Counted from the stretch's first letter, positions 1-9,196 are shown. The stretch: DNA of 64,000 nucleotides from Erythrobacter crassostreae (GCF_019204045.1 NZ_JAGSPC010000001.1:1-64000); one strand, 5' to 3'. Notes: a model not told the origin generated them from the sequence alone. Translations and numbers: made by a program.

Positions 1-75
1 TGATGACACCCTGACAGCGATCTCTTTCGCGGCAGTCCCATTCCATAGGCGGTACAATTTGTCTGACAGTGCCGA

Positions 76-396
76 TCAGAGAGTTTGCGCGAACAAAGAA
101 CCACACAGCGAAAGCGCGAGTATGGCCGCCAAGGCAATCCATTTTATAGCCTTCGGCGAATTGCGAAGAACAACAAGGTAGGCAGCCGCCCAAGGTACGA
201 GCGCGCTGCCAACCACATATCCTACCTGCCGTCCCACCGCTTCGCCTTCATCGAATGAGCTTCCATTCGGAATGGTCTCTGCGCTTGCAGTCGACACAAA
301 AGCCAGCAGAGCCGCGATCGACCCTGCTAGTGCAATCGCTACCGTGAGCTTCCACCACGGAGTCGGAGCTGGCATCAATCGGTTTGTCTGTTTCAT
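76..396 (-). CDS. small exported/membrane protein, unknown function
   Basis: A 106-residue protein I do not recognise. Residues about 15-40 form a hydrophobic segment ending in STASAE, which could be a cleaved signal peptide or a membrane anchor. A second hydrophobic stretch lies near residues 58-76 and a third runs to the C-terminus, so two or three membrane passes are likely. The ATG is preceded by AAGGGG about 9 bases upstream. It lies downstream of the PKD autotransporter on the same strand, but a hairpin separates them and no CCACA-N2-TGTGG dyad was seen in its own upstream region. Confidence 0.6.
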   Translation of the reverse strand: MKQTNRLMPAPTPWWKLTVAIALAGSIAALLAFVSTASAETIPNGSSFDEGEAVGRQVGYVVGSALVPWAAAYLVVLRNSPKAIKWIALAAILALSLCGSLFAQTL

Positions 397-449
397 AGGA
401 ATTGCCCCTTTGGGTTTTCTGATTGAATTGAATTTGGCAAGATTCGCGC

Positions 450-485
450 AGCGGCCTGAGAGATATTGGGGGCCCCCAGGCCGCT
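450..485. terminator. GC-rich hairpin between the autotransporter and the small membrane protein
   Basis: Arms AGCGGCCTG and CAGGCCGCT are a perfect 9-base inverted repeat, with a self-complementary GGGGGCCCCC inside the loop. It sits just past the stop codon of the minus-strand autotransporter gene. There is no T-run, so intrinsic termination is only suspected. Confidence 0.35.
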
Positions 486-508
486 ACACTTCACGGCCTC
501 AGTCCGGC

Positions 509-3500
509 TCAGAAACCGAACGAGATCGACACGTGCCCGCCGGTGCTTCCAAAGTTGTCCGCCCCGATACCATCATGGAATGCACCGATGCTGGCGCGAA
601 TACCGTTCTTTGACAGCATATCCAGACCGCCTTCGACACGCGCTCTCAAACCATTTTCAAGCACATTGTTGATCGAAGTGCCGAACGTGTAAATGCCCTC
701 GACTTCGGCAAATGGACGCAATGTCCATCCGCTTTCCAATTCGATCCGGTGCTGGACACGCGGGCGGAAGCTGATGTCCCCCTGCCCAACCCTCTGCTCG
801 GGAATGATAACATTCAAACTGTCTGTGTAGGCAATCTGCGTCTCGTCAAGGTAGCGCACCGTCAGTTCAGGGCGCACTTGCGTGCGCTTACTAAGATCAA
901 ACTGTCCAACAAACGAACCGCTATAAAAAGCGCGGTTGGTTTCAAATTCGTCTGTATAGGTGCCAAGCGGCGAGACGCGGTTGTCTGACTTACCCCATGC
1001 GGCGCGCACTTCGGCGAAGAGTGTCGGCGCAAGACGGGTCATGACATAGGGGCCAACCATCCAGCCATTACCCTCGGCCTCGCCCGCTTCCAGATCATCA
1101 CGATCATTGAAATTGTCGAATTCGCCAAGCGCACCGATCAGCAGATTTTCACTGATGCGGTAATCTGCTCCGACATGGAAAATCTGAAAGCTTGCGCGTT
1201 GATTTCCAAGCTGCGCACGAGAGAAGAAGGCCTCGCCCCAGATATCGAAATCCGATTCCGTCCGGTCTGGGCCGCTTGCTATCCCCATAACCTGAGACAG
1301 GCTGGTCGATGCGCTCGCGCGGCCATCCACAATGGAAAGATCGAACGGCAAAGCTCCTGATCCCGGAACCGGCACACCGAATGCCGAGGCCGAACCGCCC
1401 GGTGCGCTCTGCCCGTCGAGCCTGTCCAGCCGTCGTTGAAGATCGGGTTGATGCGACATAATCAATGCATTGCGACCGGTGAGGAAATCAGCAATTGCGG
1501 CCGATGCCGCTTCACGCGAATTCACCGATGTGAATGTGCAGACCAGATCTTCGCTCGGTGAAAGTTCAATCGCCACCGATCGACCAGCGATGTTCGCGAC
1601 GGAATCGCCATCATTGCATGTGATGTCTGTTAAGGCGAAGCCTTGACCGGTCAGGTCATTGACACTGACAGAGTAAGAGCCTGCGGCGACGCTGGTTGCG
1701 CTGATTTGACCGGTGCCGCTGACCGTGTTCACAATCCCGTTCAGTCCCGCAACACTTGAGGTGAATGTAACCGGCGTATCGCCGCCGCCCACAAGTTGTT
1801 GAATAATGGTGACCGTACCAACGGCCTGCACGCTTACTGTGACAGTAACGACAGGTGAATCAAGCTGACCGTCGTTCACCCTCAGCGCAAAAACGAGATC
1901 CTCATTGCCATTCACCGTGGGCGCGACAAATGTCGGCGAAACACTGTTCCCGCCAGTGAGCGTCACGGGTGTTCCGGCAATCTGTGTCCAGATGTAAGTC
2001 AGGCTATCACCCTCAGGATCGGTCGACCCGCTACCATTCAGCGTTACGGTCTCGCCGCTATCAATCGGCCCCTGATCTGTGCCCGCATCGGCAACGGGCG
2101 CAGTATTCGCCAGGATTGTGATCTGGACACTGTCTTGTTGGGGGCTCGATGGCGCTTGTCGGGCGCCGGAGCCTGCGCCGCCAGACGTCGCATTGTCATC
2201 GACCGTCAGATCGAATGTCAGAATTTGGTCGACAGATGTCGCGGTTGGCGCGGTGAAGGTAGGGTTGACGGTATTGGCACCCGTCAGGACTACCAATGGA
2301 CCACCATTCTGAACCCAAGTGTAATTGATTGCATCGCCATCGGGATCGGAAGAGCCGCTGCCATCAAGCGTGATCGTGCTGCCGCCAACCTGCGATTGAT
2401 CGGCACCTGCATCTGCAATCGGAAGATTGTTAGAGAGTACCGTCGTCGTCGTACTTGCCGACGACGATGCATCGAACACATCAGTGACCGTCAAGGCAAA
2501 TTCAAGAATCTGATCGGAGTTGGTTCGCGGCGGTGCAGTAAAGGTGGCCGTCGGCGTATTTGCGCCCGTCAGTACAACTGTAGGACCTGTGACCTGCACC
2601 CAGCTATAAATCAGCGCATCGTTTTCAGGATCGCTTGAGCCAGTTCCGTCAAGGGTGATGACAGTGCCGCCCGCGACATTCTGCGGCGCGCCGGCATTGG
2701 CAGTCGGTGCCTGGTTACCGGCAATGATGATATCGACGAAATCCGATGGACCTGCTCCGCCTGCATCGCTGGCCACCACTTCAAACGTAATAGTCTGATC
2801 ATTGAAGGCGCGCGGAGGCGCTGTGAAAGTCGGCGTCGCTGTGTTGCCGCCGGTCAAGGTGACCGATGGGCCAGCGGTTTGGAGCCATTGATAGGTGATC
2901 GGGTCGCCTTCGGCATCGCTGCCCGTTGCAGCAAGGTTCACAGTGTCACCGCCCGAAACGTTCTGATCGGGTCCAGCATCCACCGTTGGCGGTTCGTTTG
3001 GATTAATCGTCACTCGGATCGTGCCTAAGTCGCTGGTCAATCCATCGGATACCGAAACTTGGAAATCGATGACCTGTGGGCTCGTCACAGTTGGAGAAAC
3101 GAATGAAGGCGTCGCTGTATTGCCATTTATCAGCGTGACTGGTGTGCCAGATGTGAGCTGCGACCAAGAAAATGTGAGTGGGTCACCGTCCGGATCGGTC
3201 GAAGCGGACGCATCAAGATTAACGGTTTGACCTGCGCCAACGGATTGCGCTGGGCCTACAACAGGTACTGGGATTTGATTGGCGGCAATAAGCACATCAA
3301 CCGTGTCCGTATCGATTGAAGTGCCATCATTTGCCTCCATCTCAAACGTCATCGCCTGCACGGCATTCGTTTTGGAGGGCGCTGTGAATTGCAATTCACC
3401 GGTGCCGGTGTTGAAACTAAAACTGCTCGCCGGTGGTGGCCCTGACAATTGCGCCCAGCCATAAGTGATCGGGTCATTCTCTGGGTCAGTAGCAGCAGCT

Positions 3501-4048
3501 GGCAGCGATACCGTTGCTCCGCCCATCACAGTTTGGTCTGGCCCCGCATCCGCAGTCGGCGGTGCGTTGGGAACGAGCCGTGAGCACCCGCTTCCTCCTT
3601 GGGCTAAAAGTGTTTCAGGTATAGACGCTGAACGCAAAACCGGACTGCTGAGTATCACAGTAATCGACGGGGCATTCGAAGTCGCCTCAAGCAGGCGAAG
3701 CTCAAAGCTGTTTGCCGCCAGCGAACTCGATAGAACCACTGGTTGTGTAACGGTTGTGGTGGAGCCTACTGTATTAGCATCAGGCGTACGAGCGGTTACG
3801 AATTGGCCCGTGCTAGTGGTGATCGAGAATTGCGTATAATCGATCGCCGGCGGGGAATCCGTGATCGTTCCAGTTATTGATGCGCTTACTATTAATTGGC
3901 ACTGTCCACTGGACGTTGTGCTCGCGGATACCACGGATAAACTACTGGAAGTCGCTGCGTTCCCAGTGCCTGGGAAGGCAATTGCAGCGAGTATTGCGAC
4001 TGGCATTGCGGAAGAGCGGAATAGTGATTTCTTGTATGATGATGGCAA
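509..4048 (-). CDS. PKD/Ig-like repeat autotransporter adhesin-type protein
   Basis: A 1,179-residue surface protein. A basic n-region (KK near residue 6) and a hydrophobic run ending GTGNAA form the signal peptide. From about residue 160 there are six repeats of roughly 95 residues, each opening with a variant of PPTADAGPDQ and carrying SxDPxGDxLTYxW, the hallmark of PKD/REJ-like domains. Next comes an Ig-like domain containing a conserved CTF. Residues from about 905 to the end form an autotransporter-type beta-barrel ending in Phe (SISFGF). The start is TTG, chosen because GAGGGG lies 8 bases upstream and because it supplies the positive charges of the signal peptide; ATG at 4006 is the alternative. 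The family usually acts in adhesion or surface display. Dyads of the local regulon lie 62 and 94 bases upstream. Confidence 0.85.
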   Translation of the reverse strand: MPSSYKKSLFRSSAMPVAILAAIAFPGTGNAATSSSLSVVSASTTSSGQCQLIVSASITGTITDSPPAIDYTQFSITTSTGQFVTARTPDANTVGSTTTVTQPVVLSSSLAANSFELRLLEATSNAPSITVILSSPVLRSASIPETLLAQGGSGCSRLVPNAPPTADAGPDQTVMGGATVSLPAAATDPENDPITYGWAQLSGPPPASSFSFNTGTGELQFTAPSKTNAVQAMTFEMEANDGTSIDTDTVDVLIAANQIPVPVVGPAQSVGAGQTVNLDASASTDPDGDPLTFSWSQLTSGTPVTLINGNTATPSFVSPTVTSPQVIDFQVSVSDGLTSDLGTIRVTINPNEPPTVDAGPDQNVSGGDTVNLAATGSDAEGDPITYQWLQTAGPSVTLTGGNTATPTFTAPPRAFNDQTITFEVVASDAGGAGPSDFVDIIIAGNQAPTANAGAPQNVAGGTVITLDGTGSSDPENDALIYSWVQVTGPTVVLTGANTPTATFTAPPRTNSDQILEFALTVTDVFDASSSASTTTTVLSNNLPIADAGADQSQVGGSTITLDGSGSSDPDGDAINYTWVQNGGPLVVLTGANTVNPTFTAPTATSVDQILTFDLTVDDNATSGGAGSGARQAPSSPQQDSVQITILANTAPVADAGTDQGPIDSGETVTLNGSGSTDPEGDSLTYIWTQIAGTPVTLTGGNSVSPTFVAPTVNGNEDLVFALRVNDGQLDSPVVTVTVSVQAVGTVTIIQQLVGGGDTPVTFTSSVAGLNGIVNTVSGTGQISATSVAAGSYSVSVNDLTGQGFALTDITCNDGDSVANIAGRSVAIELSPSEDLVCTFTSVNSREAASAAIADFLTGRNALIMSHQPDLQRRLDRLDGQSAPGGSASAFGVPVPGSGALPFDLSIVDGRASASTSLSQVMGIASGPDRTESDFDIWGEAFFSRAQLGNQRASFQIFHVGADYRISENLLIGALGEFDNFNDRDDLEAGEAEGNGWMVGPYVMTRLAPTLFAEVRAAWGKSDNRVSPLGTYTDEFETNRAFYSGSFVGQFDLSKRTQVRPELTVRYLDETQIAYTDSLNVIIPEQRVGQGDISFRPRVQHRIELESGWTLRPFAEVEGIYTFGTSINNVLENGLRARVEGGLDMLSKNGIRASIGAFHDGIGADNFGSTGGHVSISFGF

Positions 4049-4109
4049 TGGACAAACCCCTCAATGAAATTTGAGAGGGATATGCGCAGGCATTGGTACC
4101 TTGCGAAAA

Positions 4110-4153
4110 CCACATTGTTGGGTAGGTGGCGGCGCGGTGCACCATAAGTGTGG
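4110..4153. promoter_or_regulatory. two regulon dyads upstream of the autotransporter gene
   Basis: 4142-4153 reads CCATAAGTGTGG, one mismatch from CCACA-N2-TGTGG, and is framed by the perfect arms GCACCA and TGGTGC. 4110-4121 reads CCACATTGTTGG, two mismatches. They lie 94 and 62 bases before the TTG start. Proposed binding sites for the adjacent NarL-type regulator (inference). Confidence 0.55.
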
Positions 4154-4185
4154 TGCAGGGAGGGAAGCTTTAACCCGTCCAAAAG

Positions 4186-4854
4186 CTAAAGCTTTAGTTG
4201 CCCGGTCTTCAGCGCTTCGTACACGGCCTCGCTGCGGGAATGGACCGCAAGTTTGCCATAGATTGATTTGACATAATTGTTGATGGTCAGAGGGGCGATC
4301 CCCATCGCGCTGGCCGCTTCTTTGTACGTTAGACCACGCGCGAACAGGTTTAGTAATTCAACCTCGCGCTCCTTAAGCTCAACATCCTCTCCAGCCTCAG
4401 CCGCCTCAACCAGGGCATCATCGTTGCGGAGACGTTCAAGCAGATAGACCGCTGCAGTCGCGCTTACAGGAGAGCCTCCGTCCAGCGTCACTTCGATCCC
4501 GTCGGTGATTTCCTGAACGCTGCTGTCTTTCAGTAAGTATCCATCTGCCCCTGCACGGATCGCGCCGACAACAGTCTGCCTGTCTCCGAACGAGGTTACA
4601 ATCAAGACCTTGCCTCCGGCGGCTTCCTTTATCTCGGGAACAAGATCCAGCCCGCTGCCATCAGGCAGGCCGATATCGACCAGAAACAGATCAGGCTTCA
4701 ACCGGAACAGCTTACGAGCGTCAGCCACAGACGACGCGACACCTGCAAGGTCGAGATCAACCATATCGGTGACAATCGCGATAAAATGATCGAGCAGATT
4801 GGGGTCATCTTCAATAATCGCCACGCGGCGGGTTGGGCCCAGATTATCCGTCAT
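4186..4854 (-). CDS. NarL/FixJ-family response regulator
   Basis: 222 residues from the chosen ATG. The N-terminal receiver domain shows the acidic pair IIEDD, the phospho-acceptor Asp in LVDIGLPDGSG and the conserved Lys in LLKDSS. The C-terminal LuxR/GerE helix-turn-helix runs from LKEREVELL through YKEAASAMGIAPLTINNYV. Such proteins dimerise when phosphorylated and bind short dyads. Candidate starts are GTG at 4905 and ATGs at 4863 and 4854. I chose 4854 because GGATG lies just upstream and the receiver domain begins soon after. The gene follows the kinase by about 90 bases on the same strand, and that gap holds one copy of the regulon dyad. It is the natural candidate to bind the CCACA-N2-TGTGG sites across the island. 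Confidence 0.93.
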   Translation of the reverse strand: MTDNLGPTRRVAIIEDDPNLLDHFIAIVTDMVDLDLAGVASSVADARKLFRLKPDLFLVDIGLPDGSGLDLVPEIKEAAGGKVLIVTSFGDRQTVVGAIRAGADGYLLKDSSVQEITDGIEVTLDGGSPVSATAAVYLLERLRNDDALVEAAEAGEDVELKEREVELLNLFARGLTYKEAASAMGIAPLTINNYVKSIYGKLAVHSRSEAVYEALKTGQLKL

Positions 4855-4914
4855 TTCGTTCATCCAACAGCAAGGTTTTGTGCCCTGTGAAACCATTAGA
4901 GGCACGAGCGCCAG

Positions 4915-4926
4915 CCAGAAGTGTGG
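4915..4926. promoter_or_regulatory. regulon dyad in the kinase-regulator gap
   Basis: CCAGAAGTGTGG, one mismatch from CCACA-N2-TGTGG, ending 61 bases before the response-regulator start. It suggests an internal promoter giving extra regulator relative to kinase (inference). Confidence 0.45.
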
Positions 4927-4944
4927 GTGATTAGAGCCGCAAAG

Positions 4945-6846
4945 TCATTCGGCATGTCCGGCCATAGTCAACAAAACACGTGTTCCGTCGTCACTCGATA
5001 CGATGTCAAATTCCGCTTCAATTCCCGTCGCCCTTGCCCGCATGTTCCTTAGGCCGCGGCCTGATCTTCCTGACGCCGCCTGAGCAATACCTCCGCCATT
5101 GTCCGCGATCGTGATTTGCGTCGTATTCGGATTGCCGGGAGCCGCCCCGATCGTCACATCGATTGTGTCGCCGCCGGAATGTTTCAACGCATTCGTCAGC
5201 GCCTCTTGCAGGATACGGAACACCTGCAAAATTTGGCGCGGGTTGTATTGCGGCAAAATTGCGGTTCCATCGTCAGACCAGTTTACCGCAAAACCTGCCT
5301 CCTGAGCGCGCGGAACAATCCGTTTTTTGAATACAGTCAATGCGGCTCTGAGCGATTCCCCTACAGAGTCCATGGAATCGATCATCAATCGCATCTCATC
5401 AATGACCGATTGCAAGCCATCAGCGTAATCGGAATACTCGCCATTCCCGCGCTTTGCCATCATCATCATTGACATCAGGTGGCTGCCCAACCCGTCATGC
5501 ATATCGCGCATGATCCGCTGACGCTCCTCATCGAGGGCTTGTTGGCGAACGAGCCGCTTTTCCCGGTCATGAGCCACGGCGAGCTCACCTGTGCGTTCAT
5601 CCAGTTGCGCCTGAAGCAGATCATTGATCTGCGCAGAGGTTCGGAACAGCGTCACTCGCCGAGCGAAAAAGGCAATCGCGATCCCGATAATCAGGAAGGG
5701 CTGCGTCCGGCTGGCATATCCCATGTTCAAGGCGTCGGTCATTTCTGTAATGACCTGAAGAGCCAGCAGCGACACAAGCAAAAGAGCAATCGCCGCCTCC
5801 AGATAGCGATCTTCTCGCAGGTCACGAAAATTCCAGATCAGACGCGCACCCGTAGCTCCTGAAAATGCGATGCCGGTGTAGAAAAGAACCTCGCCAGCGC
5901 GGTCATATCCCGCTCCTATCGGCAGGTTATAGAGGCAGTAAACAACTGCGAAGAGAGCGCAGACAAATACGAGAAAAGCCAGTGGCATGATCCATCGGAT
6001 TCGGTCCCGCGACCATGCATTGGCCCAGCCGAACCAGGCAAAATTCGCAAACAGTGTGAGGGCGCAAAAGTACGCGAACCGCGCCTGCCCGCCAAAAGGA
6101 GGATCAGTCCAAACGTAGTAATGCGATATTCCTGCCAACGCGACGGCAAGCAAAAACAGCCACAACGCGCCGTAATCTCGGCCCGAAATCAGGAAAAATA
6201 TGAAAGAGAACAGCGCCACCATCGCGATCGCGGCAATAAGGGCATAGCTATACCCTTCTGTCAGAAACTCTGTGTGCGCCATGTTGCTTTGGATGTGCGA
6301 ATATTCCCCCAGAATGGGTGCAAAATAGTCAAAGTAAGGGATGCCATCGCGCACCATGATAAAGGTGACTTGGTTCGCGCCCTTATTCACCGCATCAACG
6401 GGGATGTGGTATGTCTTACGATAAAGACCATCATAGGTATGGTCGGGCAGTTCGAGCCTTCCCGTGCCCGCAATGAAATTGCCATTCACATAGATCGAGA
6501 AATTGTCTGCGCGGACATGCGGCGAGAGCCCTAGCCCTTTTTCCGGCACTTCATCCAATTCAAAACTATAGCGAAAAGCGCGGTAGCCCGTCTCGCAGCA
6601 ATGCCATGCAGGCATATCATCAATGGCCGCGAATTTCGCAGAATCGACGGCGGCAAATGTAGGCTCTTTGAGCCGTGCTTCGGCGTAGTCATAACCGTCA
6701 ATGGTTTCAAAACCCGGGCTCGGTGTGCCGATCACAGCAGGCTTTATCAAAAGCCAGAAAAGCAGCTGGACAAAGATCACAGCTATCGCAAGCCGCAACA
6801 GGTGCGGCATCTTATGCAAAATTGGGATGATTTTTTGCCGGATCAT
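4945..6846 (-). CDS. membrane sensor histidine kinase, HisKA_3 type with 7TM (DISM-like) sensor
   Basis: 633 residues from the chosen ATG. Order: one N-terminal membrane helix; an extracytoplasmic segment of about 150 residues predicted to be a jelly-roll-like ligand domain; seven membrane helices; a short coiled coil; then the HisKA_3 dimerisation domain with phospho-acceptor His near residue 450 in RDMHDGLGSHL; and a HATPase_c domain with the N-box Asn near 552 (EALTNALKH) and DNGGG near 582. The layout matches 7TMR-DISM sensors, whose ligands are often carbohydrates or envelope signals. I chose ATG 6846 over ATG 6888 because GGAGAAAGAG directly precedes it and because 6888 lies only 9 bases from an operator-like dyad. 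It forms an operon with the downstream response regulator. The ligand cannot be read from the sequence. Confidence 0.9.
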   Translation of the reverse strand: MIRQKIIPILHKMPHLLRLAIAVIFVQLLFWLLIKPAVIGTPSPGFETIDGYDYAEARLKEPTFAAVDSAKFAAIDDMPAWHCCETGYRAFRYSFELDEVPEKGLGLSPHVRADNFSIYVNGNFIAGTGRLELPDHTYDGLYRKTYHIPVDAVNKGANQVTFIMVRDGIPYFDYFAPILGEYSHIQSNMAHTEFLTEGYSYALIAAIAMVALFSFIFFLISGRDYGALWLFLLAVALAGISHYYVWTDPPFGGQARFAYFCALTLFANFAWFGWANAWSRDRIRWIMPLAFLVFVCALFAVVYCLYNLPIGAGYDRAGEVLFYTGIAFSGATGARLIWNFRDLREDRYLEAAIALLLVSLLALQVITEMTDALNMGYASRTQPFLIIGIAIAFFARRVTLFRTSAQINDLLQAQLDERTGELAVAHDREKRLVRQQALDEERQRIMRDMHDGLGSHLMSMMMMAKRGNGEYSDYADGLQSVIDEMRLMIDSMDSVGESLRAALTVFKKRIVPRAQEAGFAVNWSDDGTAILPQYNPRQILQVFRILQEALTNALKHSGGDTIDVTIGAAPGNPNTTQITIADNGGGIAQAASGRSGRGLRNMRARATGIEAEFDIVSSDDGTRVLLTMAGHAE

Positions 6847-6896
6847 CTCTTTCTCCACATCTTGCCCTGCGCCGCTCAGAATACGCATCTAAGCGG

Positions 6897-7007
6897 CCAC
6901 ACTTATGGTGCATCATTTCGCCCGTAACACCACATTTGTGGGTCGGTTGAGCGATGCCGCCTCGATTGACAGCAGCATCTCTCACCCTCCGGCCCCCACA
7001 CTTATGG
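6897..7007. promoter_or_regulatory. divergent promoter region with three regulon dyads
   Basis: Between the kinase (minus) and the DUF3617 lipoprotein (plus) lie CCACACTTATGG at 6897-6908, the perfect dyad CCACATTTGTGG at 6930-6941, and CCACACTTATGG again at 6996-7007. The outer two are identical 12-mers. The first lies 51 bases before the kinase start and the last 69 bases before the lipoprotein start, so each gene has a dyad at similar spacing. This is the main evidence that the two-component system controls itself and its neighbours. Confidence 0.65.
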
Positions 7008-7075
7008 GATTAAGGCAGCTGCAGCTGACACTAGTACAGCATGGCGAGAAACGTTTCGCCAAGTATTGAGGGAAT

Positions 7076-7564
7076 ATGAGTGCAATGCAAAAGACAGCAA
7101 TTACCATCGCCGCTTTGATCGGCCTGAGCGCATGCAGCCAAGGTCCAGCAGAAGATGAAATCCTGCCAGGTAACTGGAAAATGTCCGCTGGCATGACAGA
7201 GGTTCAGGTTCCAGGCGCCACCGAAGAACAGGCGGCAATGTTCAAAGAAATGGCGGGCCAGATGTCTTCGCAAGAACAATGCGTTGCAGAGGACGAAACG
7301 AAACTTGATCCCGACGAACTCACACAGGTCTTTGCACAGGCTGGAGAATGCGAAGTAGGAGAGTTTGACTTCTCGGATGGCAAGATCGCGGGTAGCTTGA
7401 CCTGCTCAATCGGCGGTAGCACCTCCGAAATTGCGATAACCGGGACGGTAAGCCCGGAAAGCTTTATGATGAGTGCGGCAACTGAAGTGTTAGAAGATAA
7501 TTTTCCTGAGGGAAAAGCGAATGTCACTATGGTGGTGAAAGGCGAGCGGATCGGCGATTGCTAA
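7076..7564 (+). CDS. DUF3617-type lipoprotein
   Basis: 162 residues. A short signal sequence ends in the lipobox LSAC (Cys near residue 20), so it is probably lipid-anchored in the envelope. The mature part (GNWKMSAGMTEVQVPG, then EQCVA...FDFSDGKIAGSLTC...GTVSPESF) follows the pattern of DUF3617 proteins, small sphingomonad envelope proteins with paired cysteines and no assigned activity. GAGGGAAT precedes the ATG. A regulon dyad lies 69 bases upstream. The stop codon overlaps the TTG start of the next gene, so the two are probably co-transcribed. Confidence 0.82.
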   Translation: MSAMQKTAITIAALIGLSACSQGPAEDEILPGNWKMSAGMTEVQVPGATEEQAAMFKEMAGQMSSQEQCVAEDETKLDPDELTQVFAQAGECEVGEFDFSDGKIAGSLTCSIGGSTSEIAITGTVSPESFMMSAATEVLEDNFPEGKANVTMVVKGERIGDC

Positions 7565-8022
7565 TCGGCAATGAATACAATGATGGGCGATTAAGCCGCT
7601 TCTTTTTCAGCAGTAATTTGCTGGGGAGATGCGGCTTTCTCGCCTGTTCAGTGCTTTCTCTGCAGGCGTGCACCCCGCCTACCCTGAATGTTACCCTTGT
7701 TCAAATTGGCGGTGAAGAAGAATTTGACGCCTGCCCCGGTGTTGGCCGGATGGCCGCTCTTCCCGGCTCAGATGCACCTCTTGAGGTTCGCGCCAGACCG
7801 GAATTTGACGCGCCCGTTACAGGCTATGTCGATCCCGGCGCATTTGTATGGATGTGCGAATTGACAGACGATAGAGCTTGGCACGGAGTCCTTTATTCCC
7901 ATCGCGAGGATGACCGTATCCCATGCGAAGTTTCCAGCCCAATCGCTGAACGACAAGACTACAGCGGCCCATGCCAACAAGGCTGGGTTCCTGACGAGAC
8001 TATCGTCCTGTTCGCAGACTGA
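7558..8022 (+). CDS. lipoprotein with SH3-like domain, unknown function
   Basis: Up to 154 residues. A hydrophobic leader ends in the lipobox LQAC. The following sequence (LEVRARPEFDAPVTGYVDPG, then WMCELTDDRAWHGVLY) resembles a bacterial SH3 fold, usually a cell-wall or protein-binding module. Several cysteines (CPG, MCE, PCE, PCQQGW) could pair in the periplasm. No in-frame ATG exists. TTG at 7558, overlapping the previous stop, is taken as the start; TTG at 7618 would give a more typical short lipoprotein signal. It is probably translationally coupled to the DUF3617 gene and converges on the next minus-strand gene 16 bases away. Confidence 0.68.
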   Translation: MLIGNEYNDGRLSRFFFSSNLLGRCGFLACSVLSLQACTPPTLNVTLVQIGGEEEFDACPGVGRMAALPGSDAPLEVRARPEFDAPVTGYVDPGAFVWMCELTDDRAWHGVLYSHREDDRIPCEVSSPIAERQDYSGPCQQGWVPDETIVLFAD

Positions 8023-8038
8023 GCCGGACCGTTACCGC

Positions 8039-9007
8039 CTACTTCGGGATGTTTTCGCAAGCCATACGTTTCGCAGCGTGGGAAGAGCGCCGGACAGCGG
8101 ATCCCTCTTTGATCATAGTGAAGTCGTAGAGGTAGCACTTGCCCGATGCCGGATCTTCAACAGCAATTGCAGCATCACGGACCTGCCCGATCACAATCCC
8201 ATACGCATTTCGCTTAGGCGCCCAGCCGCTGCGAATATGGATCTTCTTGATTGTGTAAGGAATACCGCTTGTGCCCCAAGCCGTTCGGAAGAGGTTTTCT
8301 GTTGGCTTACTGGCTTGAACCGCGGCAGGCATCCTAACTTTTCGAGCCCGTTCCATGATGACCTCTTCTTTGAGGATATTAGCGCCTTCTCTGGAACCGA
8401 ATTTTTGTAGCACCCCACCAATGAGGGCGCGCGCTTCCGAATATGTCGCATTTTCAGGATAGATCACAACTGCCGCGTCTAAGTTAGTCGCATGAACCAG
8501 CATCAGATTGTACGCCGCATCGGCGACACCGATATTATTCACCATCTGCTCGGCCCAAGCAGCCTCTCGTTCAGCGGTTTCCGCCTGAGTGTCATAGAAT
8601 GCTCTCAATTCACCGTCAGCTTGATTGCGCTGGACTTCGGAAAGAGCACCAAAGCGACCATCTGCAAATCGCTCGGCGCGTTCTTTGTAGGCTGTAACTT
8701 CGCGGTCGATACGATCATTGTCAGCCTTTGACCCCCAACTTGAGTCAATCAGAACCGATAGCATTCCGACTTCGCTGCGGAATTTACGCTCCAGCTCTTT
8801 GCTACCCGAGCTATTGATTTCACTTGGCTGTACGTTCTCGGGCGTCGAACCAATCTTCGGACTGCTGCCAAGTGGGTTCTTTACCTTAACAGGCATTCTG
8901 AGGCTCTGCGCGCTCAATGCTATCGTTGAAGCAAAAGCTGGCTGAAAGAGCCCCACTGACATCGCCGCTCCTGCAATCAAACCGAACCCTGCTACGCGCT
9001 TAATCAT
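8039..9007 (-). CDS. secreted coiled-coil protein with C-terminal GKCY/CEN domain (paralogue 1)
   Basis: 322 residues from ATG 9007, chosen for its SD-like GGAGTGAGG and because a clean signal peptide (ending QPAFAS) then starts at residue 1; an ATG-less upstream extension to 9109 is unlikely. The middle is charged and helical (ELERKFRSEVG...AERFADGRF...AEREAAWAEQ). The last 65 residues share a pattern with the protein at 11005-12060: W-x3-RN-x2-G, a short beta-rich stretch, GKCY, then M-x-CEN near the C-terminus. The two conserved cysteines may form a disulphide. I do not recognise the family. A regulon dyad ends 62 bases upstream. Confidence 0.75.
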   Translation of the reverse strand: MIKRVAGFGLIAGAAMSVGLFQPAFASTIALSAQSLRMPVKVKNPLGSSPKIGSTPENVQPSEINSSGSKELERKFRSEVGMLSVLIDSSWGSKADNDRIDREVTAYKERAERFADGRFGALSEVQRNQADGELRAFYDTQAETAEREAAWAEQMVNNIGVADAAYNLMLVHATNLDAAVVIYPENATYSEARALIGGVLQKFGSREGANILKEEVIMERARKVRMPAAVQASKPTENLFRTAWGTSGIPYTIKKIHIRSGWAPKRNAYGIVIGQVRDAAIAVEDPASGKCYLYDFTMIKEGSAVRRSSHAAKRMACENIPK

Positions 9008-9068
9008 TGCCTCACTCCATTGTGACTTTTCTGGCAACAGGATGGAGACGCAATCAATTGATGCCGAC

Positions 9069-9080
9069 CCACGAATGTGG
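9069..9080. promoter_or_regulatory. regulon dyad between two divergent secreted-protein genes
   Basis: CCACGAATGTGG, one mismatch from CCACA-N2-TGTGG. It lies 62 bases before the minus-strand start at 9007 and 117 bases before the plus-strand start at 9197, so it may serve both. Confidence 0.55.
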
Positions 9081-9196
9081 TTGCTTAGAGATCGAGCAAC
9101 AGAGCTCAAGCCAGCACCCTGTTTATGGTTTTCACCCCCAACGCAAGAGCAGCTATCACTAAGCGAGGTGGAACTCAGCCGAATAAGGGACAGCCA

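Noticed and set aside
2135-2638. Long frame opposite the autotransporter gene
   Set aside because: It is an antisense shadow of the PKD repeats, Arg/Cys-rich and repetitive.
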